64,000 nt of DNA. Origin: Diphasiastrum complanatum. Taxonomy: Eukaryota; Streptophyta; Lycopodiopsida; Lycopodiales; Lycopodiaceae. Positions 46,201 to 58,934 of this stretch are shown here, one piece after another; position 1 is the stretch's first letter, and every line of letters starts with the position of its first letter. The position numbers and the translations under genes were made by a program. The stretch lies in assembly GCA_029204225.1 (NCBI GenBank), contig CM055092.1, positions 13,086,476 to 13,150,475 on the forward strand, given 5' to 3'. The notes beneath the pieces were generated by a model. That model was not told the origin of the DNA. It was given only the letters and a program-made list of their open reading frames with translations, and did not search any database.

Positions 46201-47510
46201 TATATTGTCCCTTGTAAGGACATTCAACAATTTTGTGCCCTTCGCCGCATCCATAGCAGCCGTAATTTCTTCCGCCTTGACATTGGGTTTGAGCTGCATA
46301 GGCCGCAATATATTCATTTATAGTAGGATCCATATATGGTTCATCCGGCCCATACCATTGCTGCTGCTCAAGTTGAGGTGGTACTGGCATCTCTGGTTCT
46401 GCTGCTATCAAGTTTACATGGGCCACTTGTTGATTAGCTGGCCCTGGTGGTGCAAGTAAGGCCATGCGTTGTTGATTAATCAGCGCGTCATACCTCGATG
46501 CCACATTTGGTGCCCCTTGATGATATGGATAAGAAGTCTGATAAGGACTCCTCTTATGTTGGACAATCCGGGGGTTAAATGGGCAAAAGGCCGTATCGTG
46601 TGGTGTTGCATTGCACAAATGACAAAATCTCTAGGTCAGTCTCAGATTTTGCTTTAGGACTGGACACTCATTCGCTGTATGGTTTTGTGTGCATACTGAA
46701 CACCATACATTTTTGCGACGAGGATACTATAGCTGGTTTTGTTCCGATAAATTGAGCGTTGTTGCTACAGCTCCTTGTAAGGCTTTCAGTTTATGATCAA
46801 ACTATGTCATAAGTTGCTCCATCTGCTGCTTGTGTAATTTTGTCATTTGTTCCAACAACAGTTCTATGGATAGAGTGGAAGCATTTGATGATGATGACAC
46901 TATCAAGGGAGTAGGAGTATGGGTGGTTGGATATTCGTCATCTAATCCTTCTTCCTCTTCCATGATGGCATCCTCCATAGCTTCTTGCAAAGTAGCGTAC
47001 TGCTCCCGTCTTTTCAGTTCTCCTCTGATGCTACGTGGTAACCCCGCAACGAACCACATGATCGGGAGTTAGGGCTGCACTACACTCATATCATAGATGT
47101 TTGACCCGCTCAATATAGTCGCTGACCTTTTTTCTTTTTCCCATCTTGACCTTGCTGAGCAAGAGAAACGGGTCTTCTAGGATTTTCCTTGGCTTAAATC
47201 ACGTGATGAGAGCCGCTTTAACCGCTTTCCAGGTGGATTTTTCTTCCTCTAACAAGTTGAAAAACTTATCTTGAGCCACATCTATTAGTGACATAGGGAA
47301 CAACAACAACTTCTCTGTAGGTGTCCAATCGCCGTAGATTTCACAAGCTTGCTCGTAGATTGGGAGGAAGTGGATGGAATCTGATGATCCATCATATTTT
47401 GGTATCTCCATCCGAGGTGCCCTCTAGACTGCTTGCAAGGGAGTGATAGGTATGGGTTGATCCATTGGATCCATTGGCACTTCTGCCTCCTGTTGTGCAG
47501 CTGCTATTCT
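46201..47510 (-). pseudogene. Gypsy gag with four zinc knuckles, copy C
   Basis: This is the third copy of the gag seen at 912-4865. The N-terminal core is at 47411-47199, with a shift. The helical/linker part is at 47059-46802, and the first knuckle pair follows at about 46700-46600 with an in-frame stop between the knuckles. The linker and the start of the second pair (CYGCGEGHKIVEC) run in one frame from 46618. It is cut at about 46200 by the LTR of the second gypsy lineage. Pol of this element is absent. The copy supports the linker reading frame that is broken in copies A and B. Confidence 0.8.
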
Positions 47511-47559
47511 AGAAAAGTGCGGTGCCTGATTAGCTATCCTTCTTGTTACTGATCATCCA

Positions 47560-48860
47560 GATCTCAGATTCATCCAATGGTAGAGCCCAAGGTAGTTGGA
47601 TCTTGTTGATACAGTGGAATGCAATTTGGATCTTATGGATCTGATCAATCTGATGGGCCGGTATTGAGGATTCATGCGTCTTATGGTGGTTTTTCCTTGA
47701 TAACGTTTTACTCCTTGCAATGATTGTCCTGATATTTTCATAGTAGCTGGATCTGATGCAGATCTTTCCACTGATCTAGTGCGAGGGTTCTTTAGCTATT
47801 TTGCAGTCAAAAAATCTTGATATCTCTCTGATTACTGGGATCTAACTCTCACAAGGATTACAGGAGCTTCATCTAAGATAGATCTGACTTTGAAAATCTC
47901 TGCGAGAGTTAACTCTCGTATTAAGTGAAAATTTCATTGTTTGCGAGGGTTCAAAACCACTATTTTGGCTTGATATTTACCAATAATCAGTACTAACTCT
48001 CGTAGGATTCACCACTAATGAAAATTGATATTCTGGATTGATTGGAGTGGTCTGCGAGGGTTACTTTTGTAAGACTTTTCTGGATCTTCAAATTTTATTG
48101 ATTTTTCAGCACTTAAATCCAACTTTTTGCCACTTTCGGCCTACTCTCGGAATTACCGTCACTGGAATCAAACTAACTCTCATAGACTCTTTTGTGTCCT
48201 AGTCTCACTGAGATGGAACTTCAGAACTCTCTGCGAGGGTTCATGACCAATGGAACTAAAAATTTTAGTGTTTGCAAGGGTTCTTTGGTATTTTTCCGTC
48301 TTTTTTCCACTGGGAACTCTTGCACAGGCACTTAAAGTCTGAACTAACTCTCACAAGCTCTACTATGTCCTGGTCTTAATGAGATGGAACTTTAGAGAGC
48401 TCTGCGAGAGTTCTTATGAAGATTTGAATTCTTTTTTATTATTTACAAGGATTTTTTGAATTTTTATGGTTTTTTCTCTAATTTCTGCAATTTGCTTGGA
48501 ACCAACTCTCGCAGGCTTCCATGCAAGTCTGGGATAGTACCCTGGAGCTATTGTCAACCATGCAAGGGTTATCTCTCACTGGTTTTGGAGAAAACAAAAT
48601 CTGATGAAAAATTTGGCTCTTTTTTCCTCCAAAATGTAGATTGGTGTGTTTGTTGGGTTTTCTCAAGTTTTGGTTTGGATGTCAAGCCCCTTAGAGGCTG
48701 TTTAGGGCCTCATCTACCCTCTCACCTCCTCCGCTAGCTGGGAACAGTGCAAACACAAGAAAATACAGAAAACTAACTCTTCCTACCCCAAAATCCACCT
48801 AAAACTACTCTAAAAAGCAAGAAATAACTAAAATGCAGCTATAGTAGTTAGTGAGAACCT
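47560..48860 (-). other. Gypsy leader, copy C, with inverted motif array
   Basis: This is homologous to 4866-6105 and keeps the alternating TGCGAGAGTT/AACTCTCGCA words between about 47780 and 48515. At 47904-47919 two words meet as a perfect 16-base palindrome, CGAGAGTTAACTCTCG. No open frame is convincing. Confidence 0.75.
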
Positions 48861-48880
48861 ATCCCCGACAACTGCGCCAC
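48861..48880 (-). promoter_or_regulatory. Primer binding site, tRNA-Asp type, copy C
   Basis: The minus strand reads TGGCGCAGTTGTCGGGGAT next to the LTR end, closer to the tRNA-Asp consensus than the copy at 6106. Confidence 0.8.
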
Positions 48881-49108
48881 TGTAGGGTCGAAGATCTCGC
48901 GTAGTAGTAGCCCTCCCGCCTGTCAACAAAGATTAGAACATTGGATAGGTATTTAATATGTAAAGATGCTACTTTTAGATAGTTTTCTACTTTTTACACT
49001 AACACTACTCCCACTAGCTCTACTCCACTAAACTAGCATTCAACATGATTTGTAGTGAAAGAGAGGGAGAGAGAGAGAGAGTTAGATGGATAGAAGGAGC
49101 ATAGAAGG

Positions 49109-49180
<72 letters not shown>

Positions 49181-49759
49181 GAGGAGGAGGAGGAGGAGGG
49201 AGGTAAGCTCACTTGCTCATTGTACTTGCTAAGGGAGAAACATAAACTATTGAAACCAAAAAGCATGAATTTGAAAGCAAATAGAAAACAACAAGAGCAA
49301 TAGCAAGCATTTGAATAGCAAATGAGGATGCTTCTCTTCCAAAATTGGTAGAGTTTCTCCTTCTCATTAAGCATCCAAATAGAGTACAAATGGTGCCTTT
49401 TTATAAATGGGGAAGGCCCTTGCCCCAAAATCCTATTGGCTAATATTCACAATGATCCTATCCATTCATCTTGGACCCAACCTGATCCAAGGGTCCATAA
49501 AAAGTACATTAGAATTCACAAGATTCATGTGAGTCCAAAAGTGGACCCAACTCTAAAAAGTAAACACTAAGTTTTAAAATCACTCTGGGCCTCAAGTTTT
49601 ATTTCAATTATAAAGGGCCCAAGTCTATTATTTCTATTTACAATTAGCTCGCGTGCTCATTGGGCCATGGACTTATACACGTAGGAGGCCATGCCCTCGC
49701 ATCACATTTATTATTAAATTTATCCCTTTGTTCATGTTGTGTTGGGAATATCCCCAACA
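48881..49759 (-). repeat. Gypsy 5' LTR, complete, 879 bp
   Basis: On the minus strand it starts TGTTGGGGATATTCCC (49759) and ends CTTCGACCCTACA (48881). It contains a compound GA/GGA microsatellite at 49057-49200. The TTTTTATAAATGG segment near 49400 resembles a promoter region. It defines the LTR of which 6126-6787 and 32822/39074-39801 are other copies. Confidence 0.92.
49057..49200. repeat. Compound GA/GGA microsatellite inside gypsy LTR
   Basis: A short GA run at 49057-49080 and a pure GA run at about 49110-49176 are followed by GGA triplets to 49200. Confidence 0.95.
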
Positions 49760-49772
49760 ATCAAATTTGGTT

Positions 49773-51750
49773 TCTTTGTTTATTTTACATGTGAGAAGGT
49801 TGAAATACCCTAACTTTGCCCATACTTAATCATTTGGAGTGATTCTAATCTTGTTTGGTAGAGATTGGTATAGCTAGTGAGATCCATCTCATAGTTTGTT
49901 GCAAGATCTTGCATAGGAGTTGGTAGCATACCTTTTCTGGATCCTATAGTGAGAGAGAAGCAACATTTTAGTGTCTCATTACAAGGAGTCTTCACTATTC
50001 CATGGCTTCTATGGGTTCCTACCTATTTGAATCTAGTGAAAGACTATCTACCTCCAACTATTCTATTTGGAAGGTTAGAATGGAGTCAATCTTGATACTC
50101 CAAGATTTAATGGACATTGTACTTGGGATTGAGAAGGAGCCTCAAGTCCTTCAAAAATTACAAAAATACAAGAAACAGAGCTAGGATGGCTCTCCACTTT
50201 ATCAAGATGAATGTCTCTAATGAGATATTGAGGGAGATTGGTACTTGCACTATAGCCAAAGTCTTAGAAGCTTGGGATTGTCTCAAGTCTATCTATGAGG
50301 CTAAAAACACCTATAGGCTCCTCAGTCTTAGAAATCAAATCTTCCAAAGTAGTCAAAAGAGTGATGAGAGTGCATCTAATTATGTTTTGAGAGTCAAGGA
50401 TATTCATAGGGAGCTTGCATGCATTGGTGACTCAATCAATCAAAGTGAGCTAGTCCAAGTCATTCCCAATGGCTTGAGAAATGAATATGACAACCTTGTC
50501 CAATCCTATGCCAAGGAGGAGCTACCAAGTTTGGAGGCCCTTCAAAGTGTGATTATTTCTGAAGAATCAAGACAAGAGTACAAACTCTTGAGGATGGACA
50601 AGCTATCACTCAATCATAATAATGATGGCAAAGTTCTTTTTGCCAAGCACAAAGAGGGGAGAAAAAAGCAACACCAACACTTCTATAAGGACAAAGCAAA
50701 AGACCCAGATGAAGAGGATGATGATTCCTCTCAAGATTTTACTTCAGAGAAGAAGAAAATTAAGTGCTTCTTTTGTGACAAGAAAGGCCATTATGCCACA
50801 AATTGCTTCAAGAAGAAGAACCAATTCAAGCAAGCCAACATCTCTATTGAGAAAGAAGACTATATTGCAAGTGATGGAGAAGGCTCTCTTATGAGCAAAC
50901 TTTTTCATCTATTATGTCTTATGAAGGAGTCAAGAAGACCATATACATTGCAAGTGAGCATGAGTGCAATATTGAAGGAGTAGGGATTATTCCCTGGAAG
51001 CTTGCATCTTCTAAAGATCTCTTTTTTGTCCCAAATCTTACAAATAACATCTTAAGTGTTGGCCAACTTCTTGATAGTGGCCTTGATGTCAATTTCCATA
51101 TTGACAATTGTGTGATCAAGAAGGATGATGAGATCCTTGCATATGGATCAAGATTTGAAGGCATCTACAAATTGGATCCAAGTGAAAGTGCAAACTCTCT
51201 TGATTTTTTTTATATGTCCAATCTTTCAAAGGAGGATGATCACACAAGATGCACATATCTCCTCTCTTCAAGATTTATGGTGTATGATTATTCCCTATTA
51301 TTCAAAGCATATGTTGAGAAGCAATTCTCATTGAAGATCAAAGCTTTGAGGAGTATTGAAGTGCTTGAAGGAATAGCACCATATGAAGTTTTATTCAAGA
51401 TGAAGCCTAAGGTTGATCACCTTAAAGAACTTGGTAGTGCTTGCTTTGCACATATTCCCTTGGAAACAAGGAGGAAAGTTGATCTAAGCAAAAGGGTCAT
51501 GATTGGATACACATCCATCAAGCAGGCCTTTAGGGCCTTTACACTCTCTATTTCAAAAGTGGTTGTGAATAGAGATGTCATATTTCATGAAGATTCAACC
51601 TTGGAAGTGGCCGAGATCAAGGCTTCTCAAGAAGCATCGCAAGTTATCTCTTTTGAAGGCATTCAAATTGTGATGGGGTCGAGGTGTGAGGAGGAATCTC
51701 CTCTTCATATGATTTCAAGAAGATCTTCAAGATGCATGGACAAGACTTGA
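49773..51750 (+). pseudogene. Copia gag and partial integrase, internally deleted
   Basis: Gag begins at ATG 50002 (MASMGSYLFESSERLSTSNY) and, after a frameshift near 50160, continues to 50983. It carries the UBN2-like core and a CCHC knuckle, CFFCDKKGHYATNC, at about 50768-50810. From 50914 another frame gives the segment after protease (LASSKDLFFVPNLTNNILSV). The catalytic DSGA is missing. Deletions then remove most of integrase; ALRS... and PYEVLFKMKPKVDHLKELGS, the integrase C-terminal region, remain to 51750. RT and RNase H are absent. It is of the same broad type as the element at 32916 but a distinct copy in the opposite orientation. No LTR was identified for it. Confidence 0.85.
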
Positions 51751-52039
51751 TGGCTCACCTTACATGGAAAAGAGGGGCATCTTTCATGTAATATCTACTA
51801 CAACACATTCATATAGGCTTCTCTTCCTTTACTTGATATGTTATCTTGCTTTATTGAATTTTTTGGATCTCAAAGTTCAAGAAAGGCTATACTAGTTTTT
51901 TATGATGCTTATGGTATGGACATGTTTCTTGTCGTTATTGACTTAGATATGTTTCCAATACATTTTGAAAGCAAGATATTGCCATTTGTAGTCAATAATC
52001 TTTCTGTCTGCAGGAAACTTAGTGATAGAGTGTTATTTT

Positions 52040-53177
52040 TTTTATCAGCGAGTTGTACTCCTTGTCCATAGCTTCCTTCTAGAGATATGAATCGAGATGT
52101 GACAATGCTTCTTCGACTGTGGTAGGCTCTTGTGAAAGATAGTAAGCATACTCATCAGTGAATCGAACGGGCTAAATTCGAATCATTATTGATCTTCTAG
52201 GAGGTGCTACTGGTTGAGAAATTTGATTATGTATCGATTGCTCCTGAGTTGCAGCTTCTTGGTCTTATTCTGAATATGAGTGTATAGTACTTGAAGAAAT
52301 TGAAATGGTATTTTGATATTCATCAGCTTTTGAAATAAGCAACTTTTGTGGTGGTTATTAGATCTTCCCACCAATATTGTGTTGATTTGCAATATCTTAT
52401 TGATATGCTTGTGTTGATCCATTTTTCAAAGTGAACCTACATTTTGATTTGTCAAGATTGTTAGATATTGCATAGGTGGTTGGACTTGTTTCTCACTTTA
52501 GAAGTTTCATCAATGAATATCCATTATATGGATGGTCCTTTGTATAGGAAAACAGCACACATTTTCCCTTCTAGAATGAGCTTTTCTAGGTGATTTGAGT
52601 GGTTATTGAGAACTTTTTAAGTTCTAATAAATACATAAATGAGTTCAATTGGTAGTTGCATCATATTCTCTTGGCTTTGGAGATGCAACTTCTCAAAATC
52701 ATGAGAAGTGGATTTGTATTAGATTTGAAAGAGTGATTGACATATTTTTTATCACATAGTTTTTGTCAAAGCTTGAGCTCTTGTGTCCCTCACACACCTA
52801 TATGGTATAGCAAATGCTCATTCATTATAATCAACCTTTTTAATCACATTTGCATAGGCTTCTTGGAAAGTGGCATATTTATGTTGATGCTTCATCACCT
52901 TTTTTACTCTTTTAGGTGATTCTGCATAAACTAAGTAGTAAGATATGACATAAATATCTAGGACTTTTTCAAGTGGATACTTATCATTGAGCTTCTTGAC
53001 AAGCTCAATTTAGTTTCAAAGTGATTCTTTGTTTCCTTTACATTTTGGTTTGATGCAACAATTTCTACTTGTATCACCACAGACTCGATTTTGTGCTTCC
53101 TAGCCAACAAACCGTCGTGAATTCGCAGCTCTCTATTATTGTCCGGTGATTCAAGCCACCAAGGGGCTCTGATACCA
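52040..53177 (-). pseudogene. Copia remnant with RT start and primer site, minus strand
   Basis: A tRNA-Met primer site complement (CTCTGATACCA, 53167-53177) marks the 5' end. Downstream on the minus strand, about 52205-52050 reads FTDEYAYYLSQEP, TVEEALSHLDSYL and KEAMDKEYNSL, which is the entry of copia RT. A further coding-like piece at about 53000-52830 (KYPLEKVLDIYVISYYLVYA) is not recognised. Most of gag, integrase and RT are deleted or unreadable. Confidence 0.6.
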
Positions 53178-53179
53178 AG

Positions 53180-54610
53180 TTAAGAAAACACAGTTTAAAC
53201 ACCCAACCGGATCAATCACCATAGCACAACGTCAAGTGCAACAAGACAAGACAACAGAATTGCTCTCCACAGACTGTATATTCAACTAATAAGTAAGTAC
53301 AAAGATAAGTTGCTTAAAAAGCACTCAAAGGGCTCGTAAAAGAAAGATGGCCCGATAACTCTGGAACTAAGCACACGTGGTGCCGTCGAAATAAGAAAGC
53401 ACTGTATAAGTCGATCATTGCTATTTTAACTTAACAATGATCTCCTAAGCTTTGCGTTTGCACTTTATATCAAGCATAGATTAATAATCAAGATCTATCT
53501 CAAAAAACTAAGGCAAAAACACATTACTACATGCATACAATCATCAAGCAAGTCCATACACACATGTGGAAGTGGTACTTGAAAAAAACCAAGTATGAAA
53601 AAGTTGTTGCTCTCGGGTAGAGAGAGAATCTCACTATGGAGCCTCAAGTAGAGAGAGAATGTAGAATATGCTGAATTCACACGTGTGGGATGCCCTACAC
53701 AAGTACTTTTAATCTCCTAAGCCCAATAATACCATAAAGATCAGACTAGCATTGATTGACAATAGGAAAGCTGATCATACAAGAAATATTATTGTGTTAC
53801 AGGCAAGATCTGTCAACAAAACATGAAACTAAGCACAATAAATGTCTCAACTTGGCTAGAGAGAGAAAATGAAAGTACAAACTCGAGTAGAGAGAGAGGG
53901 CACAAAAAACTTAGTCTCCAAATTTGCAATACACACAAATTTCATCATCTTCTCAATGAGAGTACATCACATATATACAGATCCATGGAATCTCCTCCTA
54001 CTTTTCACCTCTCAAGCTATCTAGACTTATTCAAGCCACCTCACTATGTCTAATTGTGCCACCTAGTATTTTCATGCATTAAATGTGGCATGCAATGTAC
54101 AAATGGAAATTCCTATGGTAGCTCGAGTTTCTACTTCTACCTACCTTGAATATTTTATTCTAAGGTGGGTCTTTACTAAGCCAAAAGAGCTCAATTCATC
54201 TTTGGCATTTATAGGACCCCTACTTACAACATTAGATAGATTTTTCAATACTTTGACAGAATAAACTCAAATACCTAATGTTTTTAGCCACAAAGCTTTG
54301 ATAGCTCTCAAGTTCATGTCTGCAGAAATGCATGGAAAGGACCAACAGGTCTTTGTAACTATAGAAATACAAAGGAACTGCCCACAGGCAAAAACCGCCC
54401 CAGACAGTAACCACCTACATAACGGTTTCAATGAAGACCGAAGGAAGACATGAAGCCATGAAGCTCAAAACACCCAAAGATCGAAAAATGACAGATCTTC
54501 ACACTCCAAGTACAAAGGAGATCGTGTAGATCTGATCTAGTAGTAGTAGTCACTAGTCAAAATCAAATTCTATCCGAGTATAGTGAACCTGTTGTTCATG
54601 CTAAGATACA
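53180..54610. repeat. LTR-like region between two divergent copia fragments
   Basis: The left part should contain the minus-strand LTR that adjoins the primer site at 53167-53177. The right part ends at a plus-strand primer-site variant, TTGTATCAGAGC, near 54617. LTR ends and the point where one stops and the other starts could not be placed. No coding sequence was recognised. Confidence 0.4.
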
Positions 54611-54870
54611 CATTAGTTGTATCAGAGCAATCAAAGTTCGAAGAGAAGAGAGTGCGAACACAAATCTCTTTCATTTTTGTTTCATGCAACAATTGCCAAT
54701 TGACCTTCTAAACAAGTGTATCAGGGCTGATAACAGCTTCAAAGTCGATTGGAATTAATTATAGCAAGAGACAGTCAAAGCCTATCAGATGCCTGAAGGC
54801 TATCAGATCCAGGAGATCATACACTCAGGACAAGGAGCCAAAAACAAGCTGAAAAATATAGTTCACAATA

Positions 54871-55558
54871 ATGGCATCTATAAGCAGCATATAGTCGAAG
54901 ATCTGCACCATCCTCAACTCATCTGAGTCTAACTTTCTAGAATGGAAGGTAAATACCTCTCTCATCTTGAAGGGAGAAAGCATATGGCCCTGGGTGGATG
55001 GCACCAAAGAGATGCCTACAACCACTGGTAGAGAGCTACGGGAGTGGAGGAAAAGGAATGACAAGGCAGTAGCCGTCTTATCCTCCTCCATCGAAGATAG
55101 CCTAACGCTTGACCTCGTGACACTCTCTAACGCAAGAGAGATGTGGGATGCATTATTGACTAGGTTCCAGACAAAATCACGCAGCCAGATAATGTTTCTC
55201 GAAGACCAGCTGACCAACCTACGATGGGATGGAAAAGACCTCACATCCTTTATCAAAAATATGAAGGATCTGTTCCTTTTGTTATACAACGTTGGAGTAG
55301 AAAATGTAGTCTCAGTAGAGAAGTAGCTCACCTACTTGCTACGAGCTTTACCAAGATCCTTCCAGACTATCCGAACATTGCTAACCACATATGACTCTTG
55401 AAAATGTGGTAATCGAGATTAGAGAAGAAGTCGAAGCTCATGAGCTTTTTGATCACAAGGACACCTCTGATCATGCTCTCTATAGCAGTATGGAGAAGCG
55501 GAAGAAACCGTTCAAACCTAAGAGGGAGTAAAACCGAAAACAAGATCGAAATCAGTAG
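54871..55558 (+). pseudogene. Copia gag, degenerate (copy 3)
   Basis: This is the same family as the gags at 21453 and 23696. ATG at 54871 reads MASISSI, followed by TAG at 54892 where the relatives have Gln. The Trp mutated in the two relatives is retained here (LEWKV). The core is open to 55325 (LREWRKRNDKAVAVLSSSIE, QIMFLEDQLTNLRWDG). After a stop at 55324-55326 the frame shifts. The sequence is interrupted at 55559 by a nested element and resumes at 57412. Confidence 0.85.
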
Positions 55559-55563
55559 ATGGA

Positions 55564-57406
55564 TGACAAAATTTCCAGAATTCACATGTGTGGAGAATGT
55601 CCACAAGAGTGATTGATCTTAATTAAGCTTTGTGACTAGCACTATAACCTGATTCTAGATTGATCAACAAGATCTAGTTCAGAAGAAATGGCTAATTCAC
55701 AATCTAGCATGCTAATCAACAGAATGTAATAGCAATGAATCAAAGTATGAATAAAAGTACAAGATTTCAGTGTATGAGCATTAGCCTCAACACGACTTAG
55801 AGAGAAAGCTAGAGAGATAACAAGCAATATCTGTTTAGATCCAAAATGGCATGAGATAGCTACAAAACTTTGGTTCTTCATCATTGATTGTGTGGAGAGC
55901 TACACATATTTATGGAGTTTGAGGTAGCTCGAGGTAGAACCACATCCATACATTCCAAAATGACATCTAAAGTGACATCTAGAGTCTATGTGACATTTGT
56001 CACTTGTCATGCATGAAATTCTACCAACTTTTTACAAGTGTACTAGTTCTAACTAGAAATGTCCAAATCATCATGCATGTGTCCATAAAACTTTGTGCAT
56101 GCCTTGCATGTCACTATGGATCACTTACAGTTAATGCATGTGAATTGCCACGAGTTTTTACAAGCATAATCATGCTAATTCTATGTCTACAAACTATATG
56201 CAAGTTGCATTTATCAAACTAGATAATACATAACCATGTAGCTCTATGTAGGCCCAACTTTGCATTTTGCATTAATGAGCTACATACTTGCATGGCACAA
56301 CATTTGTAGCAAGCCAAGAAATCAATATGGATTGTTTTTCAATTTTAACACTCCTCCTAAAAATGATCTATATTGATTTGAACTTGGATCTTGGTATAAC
56401 TCCAAGGTTGGCTCTATGCTTGTTGAAGGACTTTTGCTCAAAGGTTTGGTGAGCATATCAGCAATGCAAGATGATGTGTTGATGTGCTCCAATTTTATTT
56501 CACCTCCAATGAGCTTCTCTCTCACGAAGTGATGTGCAACTTCGATATGCTTGCTCCTTGCATGGAATATCGGGTTATTGGCAAGGGCTTGAGCTGAAAT
56601 GTTGTCACACATGATCATAGGTATATCTTCTTCCATAATTATCTTTAGCTCCACTAGTAACTTCTTGATCCAAAGCACTTCCTTTGTTGTTGTAGTGAGC
56701 GAGCGCCTTGTACTCAGCTTCACATGACGAGAGTGATACAATATCTTGCTTTTTGGAAAGCCAAGATATCAAGTTTCCTCAAGATATATGACATAAGCAC
56801 TTGTAGATTTTTGATCTGCTCTATCACTTGCAAAATCCGAGTCAGAATAACCAATAATAGAAAGATCTTCACTTTTATACAATAAACAATATTAGTTTAG
56901 ATCCAAAATGACATGAGATAGCTACAAAACTTTGGTTCTTCATCATTGATTGTGTGGAGAGCTACACATATTTATGGAGTTTGAGGTAGCTCGAGGTAGA
57001 ACCACATCCACCCATTCCAAAATGACATCTAGAGTCTGTTGGACATTTGTCACTTGTCATGCATGAAATTCTACCAACTTTTTACAAGTGTACTAGTTCT
57101 AACTAGAAATGTCCAAATCATCATGCATGTGTCCATAAAACTTTGTGCATGCCTTGCATGTCACTATGGATCACTTACAATTAATGCATGTGAATTGCCA
57201 CGAGTTTCTACAAGAATAATCATGCTAATTCTATGTCTACAAACTATATGCAAGTTGCATTTATCAAACTAGATAATACATAACCATGTAGCTCGAGTTC
57301 TATGTAGACCAAACTTGGCATTTTGCATTAATGAGCTACATACTTGCATGGTACAACATATGTAGCAAGCCAAGAAATCAATATGGATTGATTTTCAATT
57401 TTAACA
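55564..57406 (-). mobile_element. Nested, internally deleted copia element
   Basis: An insertion of 1843 bp is flanked by the 5-bp duplication ATGGA (55559-55563 and 57407-57411). The left LTR, 55564-56350, is 787 bases (TGACAAAATTTCC...TTTTAACA). A polypurine tract complement, CTCCTCCT, adjoins it at 56351-56358. A partial second LTR occupies about 56884-57406 and lacks its first 260 or so bases. The remaining internal sequence is the end of RNase H. The deletion removed the primer site, gag, most of pol and part of one LTR. The LTRs differ by a 15-base indel and several substitutions, so this is older than the insertion at 32916. Confidence 0.9.
56360..56880 (-). pseudogene. Copia RNase H fragment
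   Basis: On the minus strand the frame gives a DSDFASDRADQKSTS-like piece, then KEVLWIKKLLVELKII, DNISAQALANNPIFHARSKH and HHFVREKLIGGEIKLEHI, closing with ADMLTKPLSKS. It is cut at its 5' side by the deletion junction near 56884. It closely parallels the RNase H of the element at 32916. Confidence 0.85.
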
Positions 57407-57411
57407 ATGGA

Positions 57412-58930
57412 GACAGTTGCCAAAGACAAATGGAAGAGCAAAGGCAGGCCAAGACAGCCAGACAACGAAAAGAAAACAAGCATGAGATGTAAGCGAGAAG
57501 GCCACACACTCGATGCATGTTGACTGAACCCGAAGATTGAATGTATTCATTGCCACAAGAAAGGTCATGCAACTATGGACTACTATGTGGAAGAATCCAA
57601 AAGTTCCAAAATGGACGAAGAAAGGACAAACCATGGTAATGCGACAACCTACCTATACATATGACACACAAAAGATCATCCTCGATTCAGGAGCAACCTC
57701 TCACCTCATTACATCTAGATGCATCATGGCTGTCTTTCGCAGTACAGATCCATTCATATACATAGTTCTTGGAGATGGATCAAGACACCAATGAATGGCA
57801 CTGGTTCGCTATGGCTCAACATGAACGACAAGCACCAAAGATTGGACGACGTTATGTTCGTACCCACATTGTAGCAGGACTTACTCTCAATTGCAAGAAT
57901 AGCAGACACATGAATGTGTGTGACATTTTTCAATGAAACGTGCAACGTCATTGAAGCCGACACTAGTATACTCGTTACACAAGGAAGACGAAAAGGCAAC
58001 TTGTATCATCTGAAGGTGCGCCTACCAATAGATCAAGCACACCAAGCCCTTGAATCTACAGATGTTCTATGGCATAGGAGACTATGCCACATGAACCCAA
58101 TGGCCTTGTATTAGGCAAGCCAAAATGGAGCAATCATAGGAGTAAATGCATTAGGAGTGCAACCAACTCGATGTCAAGTGATGCATGCATGAAGGGGAAG
58201 ATGTCCCATACTCCCTTCACTAGGAACTCCTTCAAAACAACAAAGCTTCTGGAGTTAGTACATTCGGACATCTGCGAACACTTCGACGTGATCTATGTAG
58301 GAAGCTCAAAGTACTGTATCACCTTCATCGATGACTATAGCAAGCTCGCAATAGTCTACTTCATACATAACAAGTCGGAAGCACTCGACAAGTTCATAGA
58401 ATACATTAACTGGACAGAAAAGTGGACAGGAGACAAAGTCAAACAGATCAAAGCTAATCATGGTGGAAAGTACATCTCGAATCACTTTGCTGACTTCTGC
58501 AATAGTTGTGGAGTCCTTCATACTAGGACTGCTTCCTACACACCGCAACACAACGGTGTTGCTGAAAGGAAAAATAGGACCCTCATGAAAGCCACATGTT
58601 GTATGATGGCCTATTTGAAAGCACCAAGAGTATGGGCTAAAGCAATAGCTACAGCCACCTACATCTAGAACAGCTTCGGCAAATCCGGTGTTCCTCACAC
58701 GACACCACACGAACTAGAGTTGTAGAAAGCCCAATATGACACACGTTTGGATCTTTGGTTGTGTTGCTTATGCACACATTCCAGATAAGCTTCAAAAGAA
58801 GCTTGATGAGAAAGTCAAACAAGGATACCTTGTTGGGTATGACAATCATTCGTCATACTATAGGATCTACATGCCAGAGACCAACCAAGTGAAGACCGTC
58901 AAAGACGTCAAGTTTGAGTTAGAATTAAAT
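57412..58930 (+). pseudogene. Copia zinc knuckles, protease and integrase (rest of copy 3)
   Basis: This continues the gag at 54871. A double zinc knuckle lies at about 57487-57585 (CKREGHTLDAC and CIHCHKKGHAT; the last Cys is Tyr). Protease ILDSGATSHLITS at about 57675 is intact. Integrase has LWHRRLCHMN at about 58068, HSDICEHF, an altered second Asp segment (KANHGGKY, where relatives have RTDRGGEY) and NGVAERKNRT. A TAG at 58666 and shifts break it. The integrase C-terminal VWIFGCVAYAHIPDKLQKKL closes it at 58930. RT and RNase H are absent. Confidence 0.85.
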
Positions 58931-58934
58931 TAAA

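Noticed and set aside
49033-49428. 131-codon frame with long Ser/Leu repeats
   Set aside because: It is the antisense translation of the GA/GGA microsatellite inside the gypsy LTR.
32822-49759. One gypsy element spanning both LTR copies
   Set aside because: Tempting because the LTRs face the right way, but the flanks do not form a target duplication, no polypurine tract precedes the left LTR and no matching pol lies between. Not claimed.
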